From Chondrilla cf. caribensis (Eukaryota; Porifera; Demospongiae; Chondrillida; Chondrillidae), in assembly GCA_964020155.1 (NCBI GenBank), contig OZ026551.1, forward strand, positions 4,850,874 through 4,914,873: 64,000 nucleotides of DNA, read 5' to 3'. A program made the translations under genes and the position numbers. The notes below the pieces were generated by a model that was given only the letters and a program-made list of their open reading frames with translations, was not told the origin of the DNA and ran no database searches. Numbering within the stretch: the first letter of the stretch is position 1; each line of letters begins with the position of its first letter. Positions 25,814 through 38,500 of the stretch are shown here, one piece after another.

Positions 25814-28800
25814 CTACTTGTGCCTTGGAGCAAGTGGAGCTGACGGCACAGCTGGTTGGTAGCCAGTGGCCTTGTGATCCGCATACCTGTTTTCAACTCT
25901 GAGGTCAAATATATAGTACATACGTATACAATGCGAACACATAATATAATACATATTATACACATATAAATATACATATACAATACATATTATATACATG
26001 CAGTGAATTCTCTTTAATCCACCACTGCTTTGTCTGCCAAACCTTTTAATCTGCCACATTTTCCCAGTACCAATACAATATTCAATTGCTGATGAAGAAT
26101 TAGTTGATCTGCTAGATGTGCTAATCCAGTATATTTTTGGAAAGAGAATTGTGGTGGATCAACAAGAATTCACTGTACAATGCTTACACTGCATACACAT
26201 GCAACATGTTAACATAAGATACAAACACACCATGATATAAACACATGTACAATGTCATACAGATGGTCACAGTTGAAGACTTACATAAAATTGATGTGTA
26301 GGTGTGTGCTTTGTGTGCATATTTGTGTACGTGTTATGTGGGTGTGGGTGTGTGTGTGTCTGGTGGCTTACACATGAGTTGGTGGTGCGGAGGCGGGGGC
26401 GGGTGGGGGTGGAGGTCTTGGATGAGTTTCCTGCTGATTGAGTCTGTAGAGCATGCAGTATATCCCAATCCCCAGCATCGCCATCAGCAGCCCAGAGATG
26501 AACCCACCAAGCAGCGTACCCAGGATCACTCCAGCGCTATCATTGATGAACACTGTATACCATGGATAACGGAGGGTGGGAGTTTATAAGTACAGTGAAT
26601 TCTCGTTACTCAACCACCACTTTATCCCCCAAATATTTTAGTCCACCACAAATTCCCAGTACCAATATAATGTACAAGTACCAATGAATATCCAGTTAAA
26701 CCACAAAACTCATTAACCCGCCATATTTTTGAAAACGAATTGCGGAGGATTAATGAGTATTCCCTGTAGTTATACTTATGTATACATGCTCTCTAACATT
26801 ATTTGCTCACATGCAACATACCGCTGTTTGTTGTTCCTTGCATGACTTCAAAATACTGGACTTTTCCATCCGAAGACACAGCCGCCACCCAAATGTCATA
26901 GGTGGTACCTCTATTCAGGGCACTCAGAGTGGTGGATGTTCCCGTGAGTCCTTCCACACAGGTGGCATCGGATGGGGGGTCGGACTCGGTGTCAGACCCA
27001 CTGCTTTGACTGTAGCAAACCGTGTAGGTGGCGTGGCTGTCGTTCACTGGAATCCACGACACGTACAAAGCTGGAGTTGAATCCTGTGTAGTTTTGGTGA
27101 TGGTCACGTTTTTAACCTCATCATCTGAGGATGAACCTTTGTGTTTGGGTCGGTGCGGGGGTGGGGATGGGGGCTTCTTCGTCTGCCTTGTTGTTGATGT
27201 TGTTGTCTCGGTTGTTTGTGTTTGCGGTTCTGTTGTTGTTGCTGTTGTTGTTTCTGCTTGTGCAGTGGTGTCTTGTGTGGTAGGTGGTTGTGTTGTAGTG
27301 GCTGTGGTTTGCGCTTGTGTTGTTGGTATAGCTGTTACAATGAATGGAGTGTTCAAGAGTGGTACATACACATACAGACTGCCTATGGTATCGGTTGTAG
27401 TACGGTAGGACCTCACCATTGAGACCACCTATGGGACCAGTTGAGGTACAGTAGAACCTCACAATTGAGACCACCTATGGGACCAGTTGAGGTACTGTAA
27501 CAGTAGAACCTCACAATTGAGACCACCTATGGGACCAGTTGAGGTACAGTAGAACCTCACAATTGAAACCACCTAATGGACCAGTTGAAGTACAGTAGAA
27601 CCTCACAATTGAGATCACCTATGGGACCAGTTGAGGTACAGTAGAACCTCACAATTGAGACCACCTATGGGACCAGTTGAGGTACAGTAGAACCTCACAA
27701 TTGAGACCACCTATGGGACCAGTTGAGGTACAGTAGAACCTCACAATTGAAACCACCTATGGGACCAGTTGAGGTACAGTAGAACCTCACAATTGAGACC
27801 ACCTATGGGACCAGTTGAGGTACAGTAGAACCTCACAATTGAGACCACCTATGGGACCAGTTGAGGTACAGTATAACCTCACAATTGAGACCACCTATGG
27901 GACCTGTTAAAGTACAGTATAACCTCACAATTGAGACCACCTATGGGACCTGTTAAAGTACAGTATAACCTCACAATTGAGACCACCTATGGCACCAGTT
28001 TAACACAGCAGGACTTCACAATTACGACTTTCTGAGGGACCAGTCGAAAGTGGTCTCGATTTTGTGGTGGTCCTAAATTTTATGTTGAAGGTGTAATAGA
28101 GTAACACAGTACAGGAATTGGGGAATAGTGGTCCTTTCACTGAAGTGGTCTCATTGCCGAGGTGGTCTTCAAGTGGAGTTCTACTTTACCAAACTTTTAC
28201 CTTTTGTACTGATCCTCATTTCTCTAGTGAAAGGTCCCGTCCCATTCACAGTAGAGGCAGCCACCCTCACTGTGTACTCACTACCTGCACTCAGCCCTGT
28301 GATGTTGTAGTTGAGGTCCTCTGGACTGCTGAAGGTGGGGGTCTGTACATCAACAGTGATCCTGTTAGCTCTTGATGACAGGTCAATGACGTAGTTGAGG
28401 ATAATCCCGTGCCTTTCACCAGCCGGAGGGATGGTCCAGGACAAATTGACCCAAAAATAATCACTCTTATAAGGATACACATTCCCAGGAGATCCTGACG
28501 GAACTACATGATAGAAGATGATAGATTGTAGTTAGGAGAACGCATAATTATTGCTAATCTGACATCTCTATAATCAAATATCCAGTCATTCGAAACAAAT
28601 TTTGAGCTATGTGAGAACATCACTATGAAGCCCTACAAACCTGGCAGCCCAATTTCACAGGTAATTTCCCGCCAAATGGTGCCAGCTGTGTGTGTGCATT
28701 CATGGATTTGTGCAAACGTATGTGTGTGTGCATTCATGTGTGTATGTATTGACGTGTGTGTGTGTATATTCATAACTGCATGTGTGTGGTGGGTACACAC

Positions 28801-31607
28801 TTAAATCCATACATGTGGCATAGTCTGAGATTATATTTTATCAATTTCCTTTTTCCTGAATCTTAAAACTCTCTTCTTTGAAGCTTAACAGATTTGACAT
28901 ACTGACTTCCACCAAACTGTAGAATCACACTTGTAACACTGTGTACATGTAGTATGTACATAGTGAGTAGGGACATGTATGGAAATGTAACATGTGAGTC
29001 TAGGGGATCATGAATGCACTCATACCATTGGAAGCTGTTTGTGCCTTCACTGTTGAGCTGTTTGTGGATCTCAGTACATTTCTAGCAGACACTATAATAG
29101 CGTAAGGCGTCCAGGAGTCCAGACCAGTGATATTGTGTGGCGAGGAAGCAGTTGTGACAGTGTACACGTTAGAAGGCGCAGTGGTCTTCCAGTAGTACAG
29201 AGCGTAGTCGTCAGCTCCACTGCTAGCCCATCCCAGGTAGATACTGTTGGGTGTTTTGGATATCACTCCAACATAGCTCACAAGTGGCACTACGAAACGA
29301 TGACAACGTACTCAAGGTTAAAACAATGTCATGATATGTCTAGATGGATGTACGAGTATACAGTGTGACGTACAGTGCATGCAGTGTAGCAAAATCTCCC
29401 CAAACAAACTAAAAGGGACTGCTTGTCAATAGTACAGATTCAGGAATGAGACCACCTGTGAGACCAGTCAAGGTGGTCTTCATTGTGATTTGGTCCTAAT
29501 TCTGATGTTGTGAGTGTACAAAGCAGTACAGGAATTCTCAGGACCGAGTGAACAGTGGTCCTACTGTCCTAAGGTAGTCTAACCTATGATTTCATCATTT
29601 ATCTCAGCAGAATACATCACCAGAGATATTATCAGTGTTGGGAGTCAACAGGATATTTCTGTTAACCACAATTCAGTGTTGAAGTACTGTCCATTGAGTA
29701 CATCCCACTACATCACAATATGCCTGATTATGCATTTCTACTGTGGCACACCTTTTGTAGTTCCAATTTTATACTCTCCGGCTCCAATTGGGGACACCGC
29801 TCTCACTCTGACTTTGTAGTTGGCTCCGTGCACGAGGTACGTGTACACTTGTTGGGTGGTTTCGGTGGAGAAGTATCCTCCCCAGCTCCCTGCGGACCCA
29901 ATTCTGTAGTGACCTTCGTATCTTGTGATTTCGATATCGCTGTATGGGCTAGCCCAAGCAGCTGCCAGGAAAATCCAGCCCGTTCCAGTTCTGGCTGGCT
30001 GTAGAATGAGACTGGGAACTGGATCTGGGACTGTGAGTGTAGAAAGGTTAAATGAGGGATAAAATTTGAATTTGGATCAGTACCTTCAATATCATACTTT
30101 GTATGTGAGGATGAGATCTGCAAGTAGTGTGAGAGTGGTGACAGTGTGTGATGTGAGAGTGGTGACAGTGTGTGATGTGGGAATGGTGACTGTGTGAGAT
30201 GACAGTGGTGACAGTGTGTGATGTGAAAGTGGTTATTGTGTGCAATGTGCGAGTGGTGATCAGGAGTGATACTTATTCTGTACCAACTATAATATCTTGA
30301 AACAAACTGTATCATTACTAATGATGTACATATACAGGTTGTGAAACTTTGAAATTGGGAGGTGGACTTAATTACAATATTGAATTTAATAGGGTACAGG
30401 AATTCTTGGAGCCGGGAGTTAGCGGTCCTACTACTGATGTATGTATGGTCTATTGGAGTCCAGCTGCGCCCACCTGCATATGTTCTCTCCTGTACTCGGT
30501 CACTGTATGGTCCTCGTTCGTTTCCAGACTCAGCTCTCACCCAGATGTAGTAGGTGGTTCCACTACTGAGTGAACCCAGTGTGGTGGATGTACCAGTGAG
30601 TCCACTAGTACCACAGTCAGCACCAGATGGTGGATCAGACTGTGTTCCACTATTTGCACTGTAACATACAGTGTAGGTGATGCCTTCACCTTCGAGGGAG
30701 TTCCATGACAGAACAAAGGTTGTGGATGAACTCTGGAGAATTCGACTGATGGACACGCCCTCCACCTGGCTTGGTCTCTCAGCATGTCTGGCTCTCACTG
30801 GTTGTGGTGCCTGTAGAACTGTGGGAACAAGTATTAACAAATATCCCAGTTAGCAAATACAGCCCCATGTGTACACCTTGAGGTAGGGTCTGTTTGAAGT
30901 GTATTCACTAACCAGAGTCTTGCTTAGTAAGTACCTTGAACGGCACAGGTACACCAAATCCGTACTTCATATCAGAGCTACTTTCCGTTATTACTGGTGT
31001 ACTTAATGAGCTGGGGACTGAGTGTGGTGTACTCACTATATAACCACAAGCTTGCTTAGTAAGTACCTTCACAGGGTACACCAAATCTGTACTTCTTATC
31101 AGAGGTACTTACTATCAGTACTGTGTGACATGATGTACATGAACTAGGGACTGAGTGAGGTGTGAGTGTTGACCATGACTGTGGCTAACTATTGTAAACA
31201 AGTTGTACTGTACATATTTTACACATGTACACTATGAAAACCTGTCTATAAAGACCACCAAAGGACCAGGGAGGGGTAGCTACTGTAAATACAGGTTGCC
31301 ACATTCAAAGATGGGCTCTGAAGACAGGTGGTCTTTATACAGAGGTGCTTCACTGTAGTGGAGTTGACATTGTGGGTAGTTCAGTAGTGGTCACTTAGGA
31401 CAGGTGGTCTTTAATACAGAGGCTGCTAAAGTTTGAGGAAACTCAAAACCACAACTTGTGTATGTAGCTTTACCAAGATTTCTACCTAATATAACTAGAC
31501 AATATTGCGCTTGGAGATTAACAAGCACAACTCTCAGAAGACTAAGTTCACTCACTGAAGGAAAGGAATAGAAGAACTTGGAACTGGATCAAGTACAAAC
31601 GTTTCAT
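25814..31607 (-). CDS. Gene F: complete FN3 type I membrane receptor with threonine-rich stalk
   Basis: Eight exons join in frame to 672 residues: 31,556-31,607 (signal peptide, MKRLYLIQFQVLLFLSF), 30,474-30,818, 29,752-30,030, 29,026-29,289, 28,201-28,503, 26,822-27,331, 26,372-26,552, 25,814-25,898. Residues 18-414 are four FN3 domains, one per exon. The sixth exon has a threonine/glutamine/proline-rich stalk (about 415-480) that is probably O-glycosylated, then a fifth FN3. The membrane helix is near 591-616 (GVILGTLLGGFISGLLMAML), followed by a proline-rich inner segment and the tail VENRYADHKATGYQPAV ... with two tyrosines. The lengths sum to a whole number of codons with every junction in phase, which supports the model. 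Minisatellite and transposon sequence fill the intron between the stalk exon and the FN3 at 28,201. Ligand unknown. Confidence 0.82.
26001..26175. mobile_element. pogo/Tigger-like MITE, CAGTGAATTCTC family
   Basis: It starts CAGTGAATTCTCTTTAATCC and ends with the near reverse complement GGATCAACAAGAATTCACTG. Similar elements lie at 26,593-26,766 and 33,968-34,112. CAGT ends with TA insertion sites suggest the pogo/Tigger group. Confidence 0.65.
26593..26766. mobile_element. pogo/Tigger-like MITE, CAGTGAATTCTC family
   Basis: CAGTGAATTCTCGTTACTCA begins the element, and GAGTATTCCCTG ends it. TA lies on both sides (26,591-26,592 and 26,767-26,768). It sits 40 bases upstream of the gene F membrane exon, within the intron. 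Confidence 0.65.
27390..28015 (+). repeat. 45-bp minisatellite, about 13 copies
   Basis: The unit is GTACAGTAGAACCTCACAAT followed by TGAGACCACCTATGGGACCAGTTGAG. Individual copies vary by a few substitutions or indels. The unit resembles one end of a pogo/Tigger-like element, and the sequence continues to about 28,195 as the remainder of such an element (TGGTCCT and GTGGTCT motifs, ending GGAGTTCTACTTTA). It lies in a gene F intron. Confidence 0.9.
28504..29025. other. Gene F intron with TG-rich tract
   Basis: Short imperfect TGTGTG/CATTCATG repeats lie near 28,690-28,790. Nothing else is recognised. Confidence 0.4.
29440..29582. mobile_element. Degraded MITE of the GACCACC/GGTGGTC family
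   Basis: GAATGAGACCACCTGTGAGA at the left and CCTAAGGTAGTCTAACC at the right, with an internal GGTCCTAATTCTGATGTTGT shared with the element at 32,431-32,590 and related to the minisatellite source at 27,390-28,195. Confidence 0.5.
30129..30262 (+). repeat. 24-bp tandem repeat, about six copies
   Basis: The unit GTGAGAGTGGTGACAGTGTG+TGAT is repeated with drift, in a gene F intron next to the acceptor side of the exon at 29,752-30,030. Confidence 0.8.
30895..31150. mobile_element. Fragments of a CTTGCTTAGTAAGTACC MITE
   Basis: Two tandem partial copies contain GCTTAGTAAGTACCTT, CACCAAATC and CTTATCAGAG motifs also seen in the intact element at 49,876-50,054. They lie in the first intron of gene F. 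Confidence 0.55.
31230..31372. mobile_element. Small MITE with GTCTATAAAGACCAC ends
   Basis: AAAACCTGTCTATAAAGACC at the left is mirrored by GGTGGTCTTTATACAGAGGT at the right, forming terminal inverted repeats of about 30 bases with mismatches. Located in the first intron of gene F. Confidence 0.5.
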
Positions 31608-32819
31608 CGTCAGTGCGGTATAAACTCTTTCTGCAACACTGCGTTTCTCCTCTGTGTCACGAGTACTCAGATTTTGGTCTCTGTGTGTGTGATCATGACT
31701 TGTAGCACCTCGTGGTGCCACACTAACCAGCTATAACCACCAACAGCTATGCGTGACATGTACCCATTGGTATTTCCTTACCTATCTCCACCACCCATGG
31801 GAGTCACACCTCCGACGCCTACAATAGCACAATGTACATAACATGTACATGTTGATGTATGTACTAATGTTATTTGGTGAGCGTACACTAGAACCCCACA
31901 ATGGAGGCCACCTATGGACCATTCAAAGTGGTACTCGTCTTTACCACTCATGACAAACACACCTTTAACGTATACAATAACATAACACATGCATATATAT
32001 GCATTTTTCACTGTCCAGCTTGAGTAGTAAGTACCTTGAAGGGCACGCTAAATCTGTACTTCTTGTCAAAGGTGCTTACCATCAGTACTGGTTGACATAG
32101 TGTACATGAGCTAGGGACTGAGTGAAGTGTACTCACTAACAAGAATCTTGGTTAGTAAGTACCTTGAAGGGCACACCAAATGTACACTTCTTATCAGAGG
32201 TGTTTACTATCAGTACTGGTTGGTATACTTTACATGAGGTAGGGACTGAGTGTGGTGTGTGTACTAGCTAGGAGACTGTACTAACCAGGGTACATACGTA
32301 CTAAGCAAATTGCACTGTATGTGCATGTATACACGTATACTGTGTGCACATATTATACATATATACATATGTACACATTATACATATGTGAATATGCTTA
32401 TGTGTATACTAATTACATATTAATGGAAATTTTATGGTAAAACCTAACAATTAAGACCAACTACAGAACCATTTAAACTGGTCCGAATCGTAAGGTGGTC
32501 CTATTTCTGATGTTGTAAGAATAACGTAGTACAGGAAATCCCCGGAACTGGGGAGTAGTGGTCCTGCTACTGAGGTGGTCTTGATGGTGCATGAGAATCA
32601 AATTCATTAGGAAATTACATGGTATTCAAACATAATTACACACATAATTAACCACAAAAGGTTCACCACTAGACTACAGACTTGAATTCTAATCAATTAT
32701 CAACAATTTTCTCCTGTAAGAAAGGATGGATTAGTATGGTCACTCCGACAGTGGTACCTGTACAGAGACATGTACAGTGGGACCTGGTCCATCCAAACAT
32801 GTGTGTTCCTCGTAGAGTG
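31608..32819. other. Intergenic region upstream of gene F, rich in MITE fragments
   Basis: No gene. Contains further copies of the AGTAAGTACC element (about 32,020-32,300) and a GACCAAC/GGTGGTC element (about 32,431-32,590). A short AT and GTAC-rich stretch lies near 32,300-32,400. The promoter of F should lie just above 31,607. Confidence 0.45.
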
Positions 32820-32828
32820 TGTTAGATA

Positions 32829-33408
32829 AGCCAGGTGTTGGGTGAACCAGGTGTTGCGTGAACCACGTGTTGGGTGGACCGTGTGTTGGGTGAACCAGGT
32901 GTTGCGTGAACCACGTGTTGGGTGGACCGTGTGTTGGGTGAACCAGGTGTTGGGTGAACAAGGCGTTGGGTGCACCAGGTGTTGGGTGAACCAGGTGTTG
33001 GGTGAACCACGTGTTGGGTGAACCAGGTGTAGGGTGAACCAGGTGTTGGGTGGACCAGGTGTTGGGTGAACCAGGTGTTGGGTGAACCAGGTGTTGGGTG
33101 AACCGTGTGTTGGGCAAACCAGGTTTTGGGTGAACCAGGTGTTGGGTGAACCAGGTGTTGGGTGGACCAGGTGTTGGGCGAACCAGGTTTTGGGTGGACC
33201 AGGTGTTGGGTGAACCAGGTGTTGGGTGAACCAGGTGTTGGGTGGACCAGGTGTTGGGTGAACCACGTGTTGGGTGGACCAGGTGTTGGATGAACCAGGT
33301 GTTGGATGAACCAGGTGTTGGGTGAACCAGGTGTTGGATGAACCAGGTGTTGGGTGGACCAGGTGTTGGGTGGACCAGGTGTTGGGTGAACAAGGCGTTG
33401 GGTGAACC
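32829..33408 (+). repeat. 16-bp minisatellite, about 36 copies
   Basis: The unit is CCAGGTGTTGGGTGAA with variants (GTGGACC, AACCACG, AACCGTG). Because 16 is not a multiple of three, all three minus-strand frames are open and each encodes the same 16-residue repeat (HPTPGPPNTWFTQHLV type). This is most likely a non-coding minisatellite. Confidence 0.92.
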
Positions 33409-33967
33409 AGTGTACTTTGTCCTTAACTTTGATTAAGGTGAATTGATAATTGATAATAATTAATGATTTTGGAGAGGGAATGAATTGCACACTACGTAGT
33501 GCCCAATTCTAATTTTTATGCATCCATAATTATTGTGATAATTCATGTATGACGTATCAATACATCAATTCCTCATGATATCATCATCAATACATCACCA
33601 TAATGTCATGTATGCCTCTCTTCTTGTTATCTATTTAGGACTAATGGAACTATGAATATGATTAATTCATATGCCAAAGGCATACAAATTATTATATGTA
33701 CTATGTATGTATATTATGTATGTTATGTGTAAATATGATATTACGTAATTATAACATTTAATTTAATGTGTAAGATTGTATATGATCCGAATTTAGAATA
33801 TATATGAATTATTGTACAGCTTAGTTATTATGATTATTAAATTCATTGTTACAATATAAGAATTATAAACAATGTGCATGCATCACGATCATTGGGCATT
33901 ATTATTATATTCGGGACGTGCTATAATATTATAGTAAATTATTTATTGCCACATAATATTATTAGTA

Positions 33968-34112
33968 CAGTGAATTCTCAATAATCCGCCACCAATTAAT
34001 CCATCAAATCTCGTAATCTGCCACAAGTTCCCAGTACTGTAATGAATATCCACCATATCCACCTTAATTTGAAAACAGATTGTGGCCAATCAATGAGAAT
34101 TCAATGTTACTG
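33968..34112. mobile_element. pogo/Tigger-like MITE, CAGTGAATTCTC family
   Basis: Starts CAGTGAATTCTCAATAATCC and ends GAGAATTCAATGTTACTG, with TA on both sides. Same family as 26,001-26,175 and 26,593-26,766. Confidence 0.6.
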
Positions 34113-34122
34113 TACATATATT

Positions 34123-34207
34123 GTATACGTACATATATATATTATATATATAATATATATAAGTATATATATAAAATACAATCATACATATTATATATTA
34201 TAATAAT

Positions 34208-34241
<34 letters not shown>
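34123..34241. repeat. (TA)n-rich tract
   Basis: Alternating TA runs with short interruptions; the purest part is about 34,209-34,241. Confidence 0.85.
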
Positions 34242-34243
<2 letters not shown>

Positions 34244-34606
34244 AGCCACATGAAATCAACATATATAGGCTCTTCAAAATGGACAAAGAGCATTCATTAT
34301 ACTCCAATGAATTAAGAAATTATTTTCCCTCTCAAATCACAATAATTATTTGACATTAAAACAACAGAACGTGACTTGAACAAAGATTAAATTGAGTGTG
34401 TAATAATCGTAATACCTCGAACACATACACAGAGTACAAAAAATTACCGAACACTTAATAATATCTAAAATCTTGATAAATAATTAGAAAATCAAATTAG
34501 TATAATACCTCATTATATCCATACACTATGATGTTAGGACTTAATATAAAATGAATATACGATTATAATATTAGATAATATGTAGAATAAAATGTGAATA
34601 AGTTAG

Positions 34607-35465
34607 TTAAACGACAGATTCCTTAGTGTCAATCGAGTTGTACGAAGGCAAAGAAGAGGTTAAGAGAGGAAGATGATCGTTGGTCTGTCCCCGTACAGAA
34701 GAACCATTTCTGACAGGCTGCGTAGTGGACACGCTTTTCTTCTTCTTCCTCTTCCTCAGTTTGGCAAGCGTAACGATGCCCGAAACTTCGGGATTCTCGT
34801 ATTCCTCGGTTTCTTCCAACCTCTGCCATTCCTGACTAAAAGTGATTTCGGCAATGTCTGTACCACCGTCTTCTCCGGGGGACAAAGTGCCATTAGTCAT
34901 TTCGGGTGCTCCTTGTCCCTTACCAGTTTTATACTCAGAAGCACGGTAAGCCAACGCGTATTGCTTCTGGGTGACGGTGAAGATGAGAGAGGGGGGGAAC
35001 AACCTGACAGTGAAATCGGGCACAAAATCCTCGGGCTTGTGATAGGAGGAGACCACGTTCATCAGAGCCTGTTCTCCAAAGTGGCTGAAAGAACGGCACT
35101 CGAAGTTCATCTTCTGACTTCCTATCTCCACCTCTGCCTTCCCTTCAACAATAATGGCAAAGAAATTGGCAGGCTTGCCATGCTCGTAGAGAATAAAAGC
35201 GTCATCTGTTAAGTTGTCCACTTCTTTAGAAAGCGTCTCTTTCTGCACAAGGCGTTTCAACACAACTGGAGACATGTACTCCTGCTGGAAGGGGACTACG
35301 GAGGATGAGAGGACTTGGAACAGGGCTAGCTTCTGGGGTCCGCTGAGGACGGTGTTGGAGGCACTGTTGCCGATGATGTCACGGATCAAATTGGGATTTC
35401 CCTTCGAGGGGACTGTCTCCAACATCTCATTATTGACTGTAGAGGTGCGAGATAAAAAGTTACAG

Positions 35466-35511
<46 letters not shown>

Positions 35512-38500
35512 ATGAACATAGTACACACATAAACAGCAAGCTGTATATACACTTCAAACACAGCTGCTACAGTATGGTATTGTAATGCAAATTGTAGTTC
35601 TTGTAATTCACTTGTAGTTGCATCGTAGTTTCCTATTTCTACGTACTCGAAATATCATAGTTTGAATAATAATACTAATGTAGTGGAATCACAGAACGAT
35701 CATAGTTCTTCTGACCCTATCATAATTATTCTGTAATAATGACATAAGTTAATGTAGGTTGTCGTAACCTAATCGTAATCGTACTGTAATCACCTTACAA
35801 TATGTCAGGTTTTCACGATACATACTACATGTATCTACATGCCTCTGAATATATGTACAATGCATGCAGTTCATACTCACATGGGAACAGGACAACACTG
35901 GGTGTATACTATACTAACCATATCTGTCAGTTTCGTCAATGATTTCTCTCTGTAAGATTTCCTCTATGATGTCCTCCAGAGTGATGATTCCTAATCAGAA
36001 AACATGTCATGAGATGTCATACGATGTCATATAACAAAGTTATACTAGAGATATACCCAAGATATACTAGAGATATATCAAAGATATACTAGAGATATAT
36101 CAAAGATATACTAGAGATATACTAAGTTATACTAAAGATATATGAAGTTATACTAGAGATATACTGAATTTTCTTGATGGATACTGAAGTTATTATAGAG
36201 GCTTAGCAAATTGAGAAAAGACATTACTGGAGTTGTATATACACACAAAAGTACTGGAGTTATACTAGAGTTATACAAGAAATATTTTAGTTATACTGTA
36301 GGTATACAAGAGTCATACAAGAGATATACAGTATAGTACGAAATAATATTATACTAGTGGAGTATATTTGGTGACATACAGCAAATGCCTAATCAGCTAC
36401 TTATAACTTCTCAATGGACGTGACTTTCATTTTCATCAGCCACTCATTGAAAATCATCAGCAGAGCATATGAGGACATTGTATTATAAAGTAGGTTTATA
36501 TGCACACTATAGCCCCTTTTACACTAGAGAAATCTTAAAGCGATTCCGTTAAATCGCTTCTGTAACTGGTTTAACTAAACCGGTTTGGTGCATTTACACA
36601 TAATACGAATAACCGGTTTAGAAAGCGATTTGCGCTTCGAGGAATGTAAACGCTGGAGCGATTTAAATCGGTTTCCGCGAAGTTTCTGCTAAATACTGGA
36701 GTTTCAGATTTGAAATAACCGATAATACCCACATTTTGTCTTTTTCTCCTCAACGTCACCAGTTATTCTTCGTAAATGAAGGGTTAGCAAACAACCGAAT
36801 ACATTTTATGTTGATATTTTACGGCGGGAAGCGACTACATCTATTTTAAGCTTCAAAAAGTTCATTTTCGCTGTCATACTTATGGATACAACTTTTAATG
36901 AGCCTAACATGACGGATAGAAGATTAAAAAGCACAATAAAATGCCAAAATACTCCGATTATCTGCTTTTAAAGCGATATAACCTACGAAAATCGTTTACA
37001 CTCGAAGCGCTTCATTTTAAACCGACTTCGAACCGACTTCAAACCACCTCCGTAGGTGGTTTACTTAAATCGATTTCGTAATCGCTTTAACGCGTTTACA
37101 CACTCGCGAGTTAAAGCGATTTAGTTTAAAGCGCTTCACGAACCGCTTTAAAGCTCTAGTGTAAAAGGGGCTTATGTCACCTGCAACCTCGTAGAGTGGA
37201 TCCACACACGCTAAACACCTCACCTACAACCTCGTAGAGTGGATCCACACACACTAAACACCTCACCTACAACCTCGTAGAGTGGATCCACACACACCAA
37301 ACACCTCACACACAACCACGTAGAGTGGATCCACACACACTGAACACCTCACCTACAACCTCGTACAGTGGGTCTTTGTCTGGACCTAAGTCGCACACAT
37401 TCTTCACAATAGCAATATGCTTCCTCTCCTCCATGAAGCTCTCCAACATGTCATCCAGTCTGGTGGTGTTCCACACTTCGAGTGGTTTGTGGAAGTAAAA
37501 CGAGTGATACTGTCTCAAAGACATCTCGTCCTCCGGGTCGATGAACGCCAGATTCCGCGTGTACAAAATCCCCACAATTTGATTCGTATTTCCTTCATAG
37601 ATAGGTATCCTGCTGTGCCCGCTCTCATAAATCTCCTTGATGGTTTCAATGTCGAGGACACGATCGATGTCAAGGCAGTAAACATTCACCATCCTCGTCA
37701 TCACGTTCTCCACAGTCTTCTCCTTCAACTGAAGTGCTCCGAAGATGATATTCACTTCGTCCTTGGCCATGTCTGTCTTTTCACGTGTGATCCTGAGGAG
37801 TTGAAGCAGTTCGTCGCGATTGTAAACGGCACCAAGTTCTTGTCCTAGGATACAATTCAGGATCAAACTGAGAGGCAAAGCGAGTGGGGAAGTGAGGATC
37901 ATGAACACGTAAGTGATCGGAATGGTGACCCCGCCCACATACAGCCCATAGCGAGAACAGATGGCTTGCGGAATTATTTCACCAAATATGACAATCCCGA
38001 TTGTTGAAGCAGCGATGGCGATGGCTGCGTTACCTCCCATAGTTAACCCGTCGATCAAGATGGAGATAGTACTGTTCACGGCAACATTGCCCAGTAGGAT
38101 CGTGCAGAGGAGGTAATTGCCATGTTTTCTCACTGGGTAAATCCGCTTGGCGCACCAAATCTGTTTCTTTGTCCCACTTTCCATGACAATTTGGAGCGAG
38201 GTCAAATCGAGCGACATTAATCCCAAATTGAGCCCCGAGAACAAACCGGAGAGACACAGCAACACAACCAACCCTATAACTTGCACAGCTATGGGTATGA
38301 TAAGGCCTTCTGGTTCGATCTCTATAGTTACTAAGGGGGAATTCCCCTGGTGGACAAGCAAAGTGGTGTCATTACAGTATGGAAACGAGTTGACAGGGAC
38401 GCAGAAGTAAAAGTGCGCGGAATCGGATAGTTCTAAGCTGTTAATGGTGAATGTGAACCTTCGTAAATCGTCCTGGCAGTTTCGAGGATCGAACCCAGTA

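Larger units (their letters stand above)
33409..34606. other. AT-rich intergenic region downstream of CNNM
   Basis: Holds a pogo-like MITE (33,968-34,112) and an AT repeat tract (about 34,123-34,241). No gene is recognised. Confidence 0.45.

Noticed and set aside
27390..28015. Regularly spaced repeats that could suggest a CRISPR array
   Set aside because: The repeats are directly adjacent without unique spacers, and the genome is clearly eukaryotic.
29803..30840. A single 345-codon reading frame on the minus strand
   Set aside because: It joins an FN3 exon to intron and then to the wrong frame of the next FN3 exon. The correct structure is two exons, 30,474-30,818 and 29,752-30,030.
32700..33490. 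Three overlapping frames of 188-222 codons with a 16-residue repeat
   Set aside because: All three come from one 16-bp minisatellite; there is no signal peptide, splice context or paralog.
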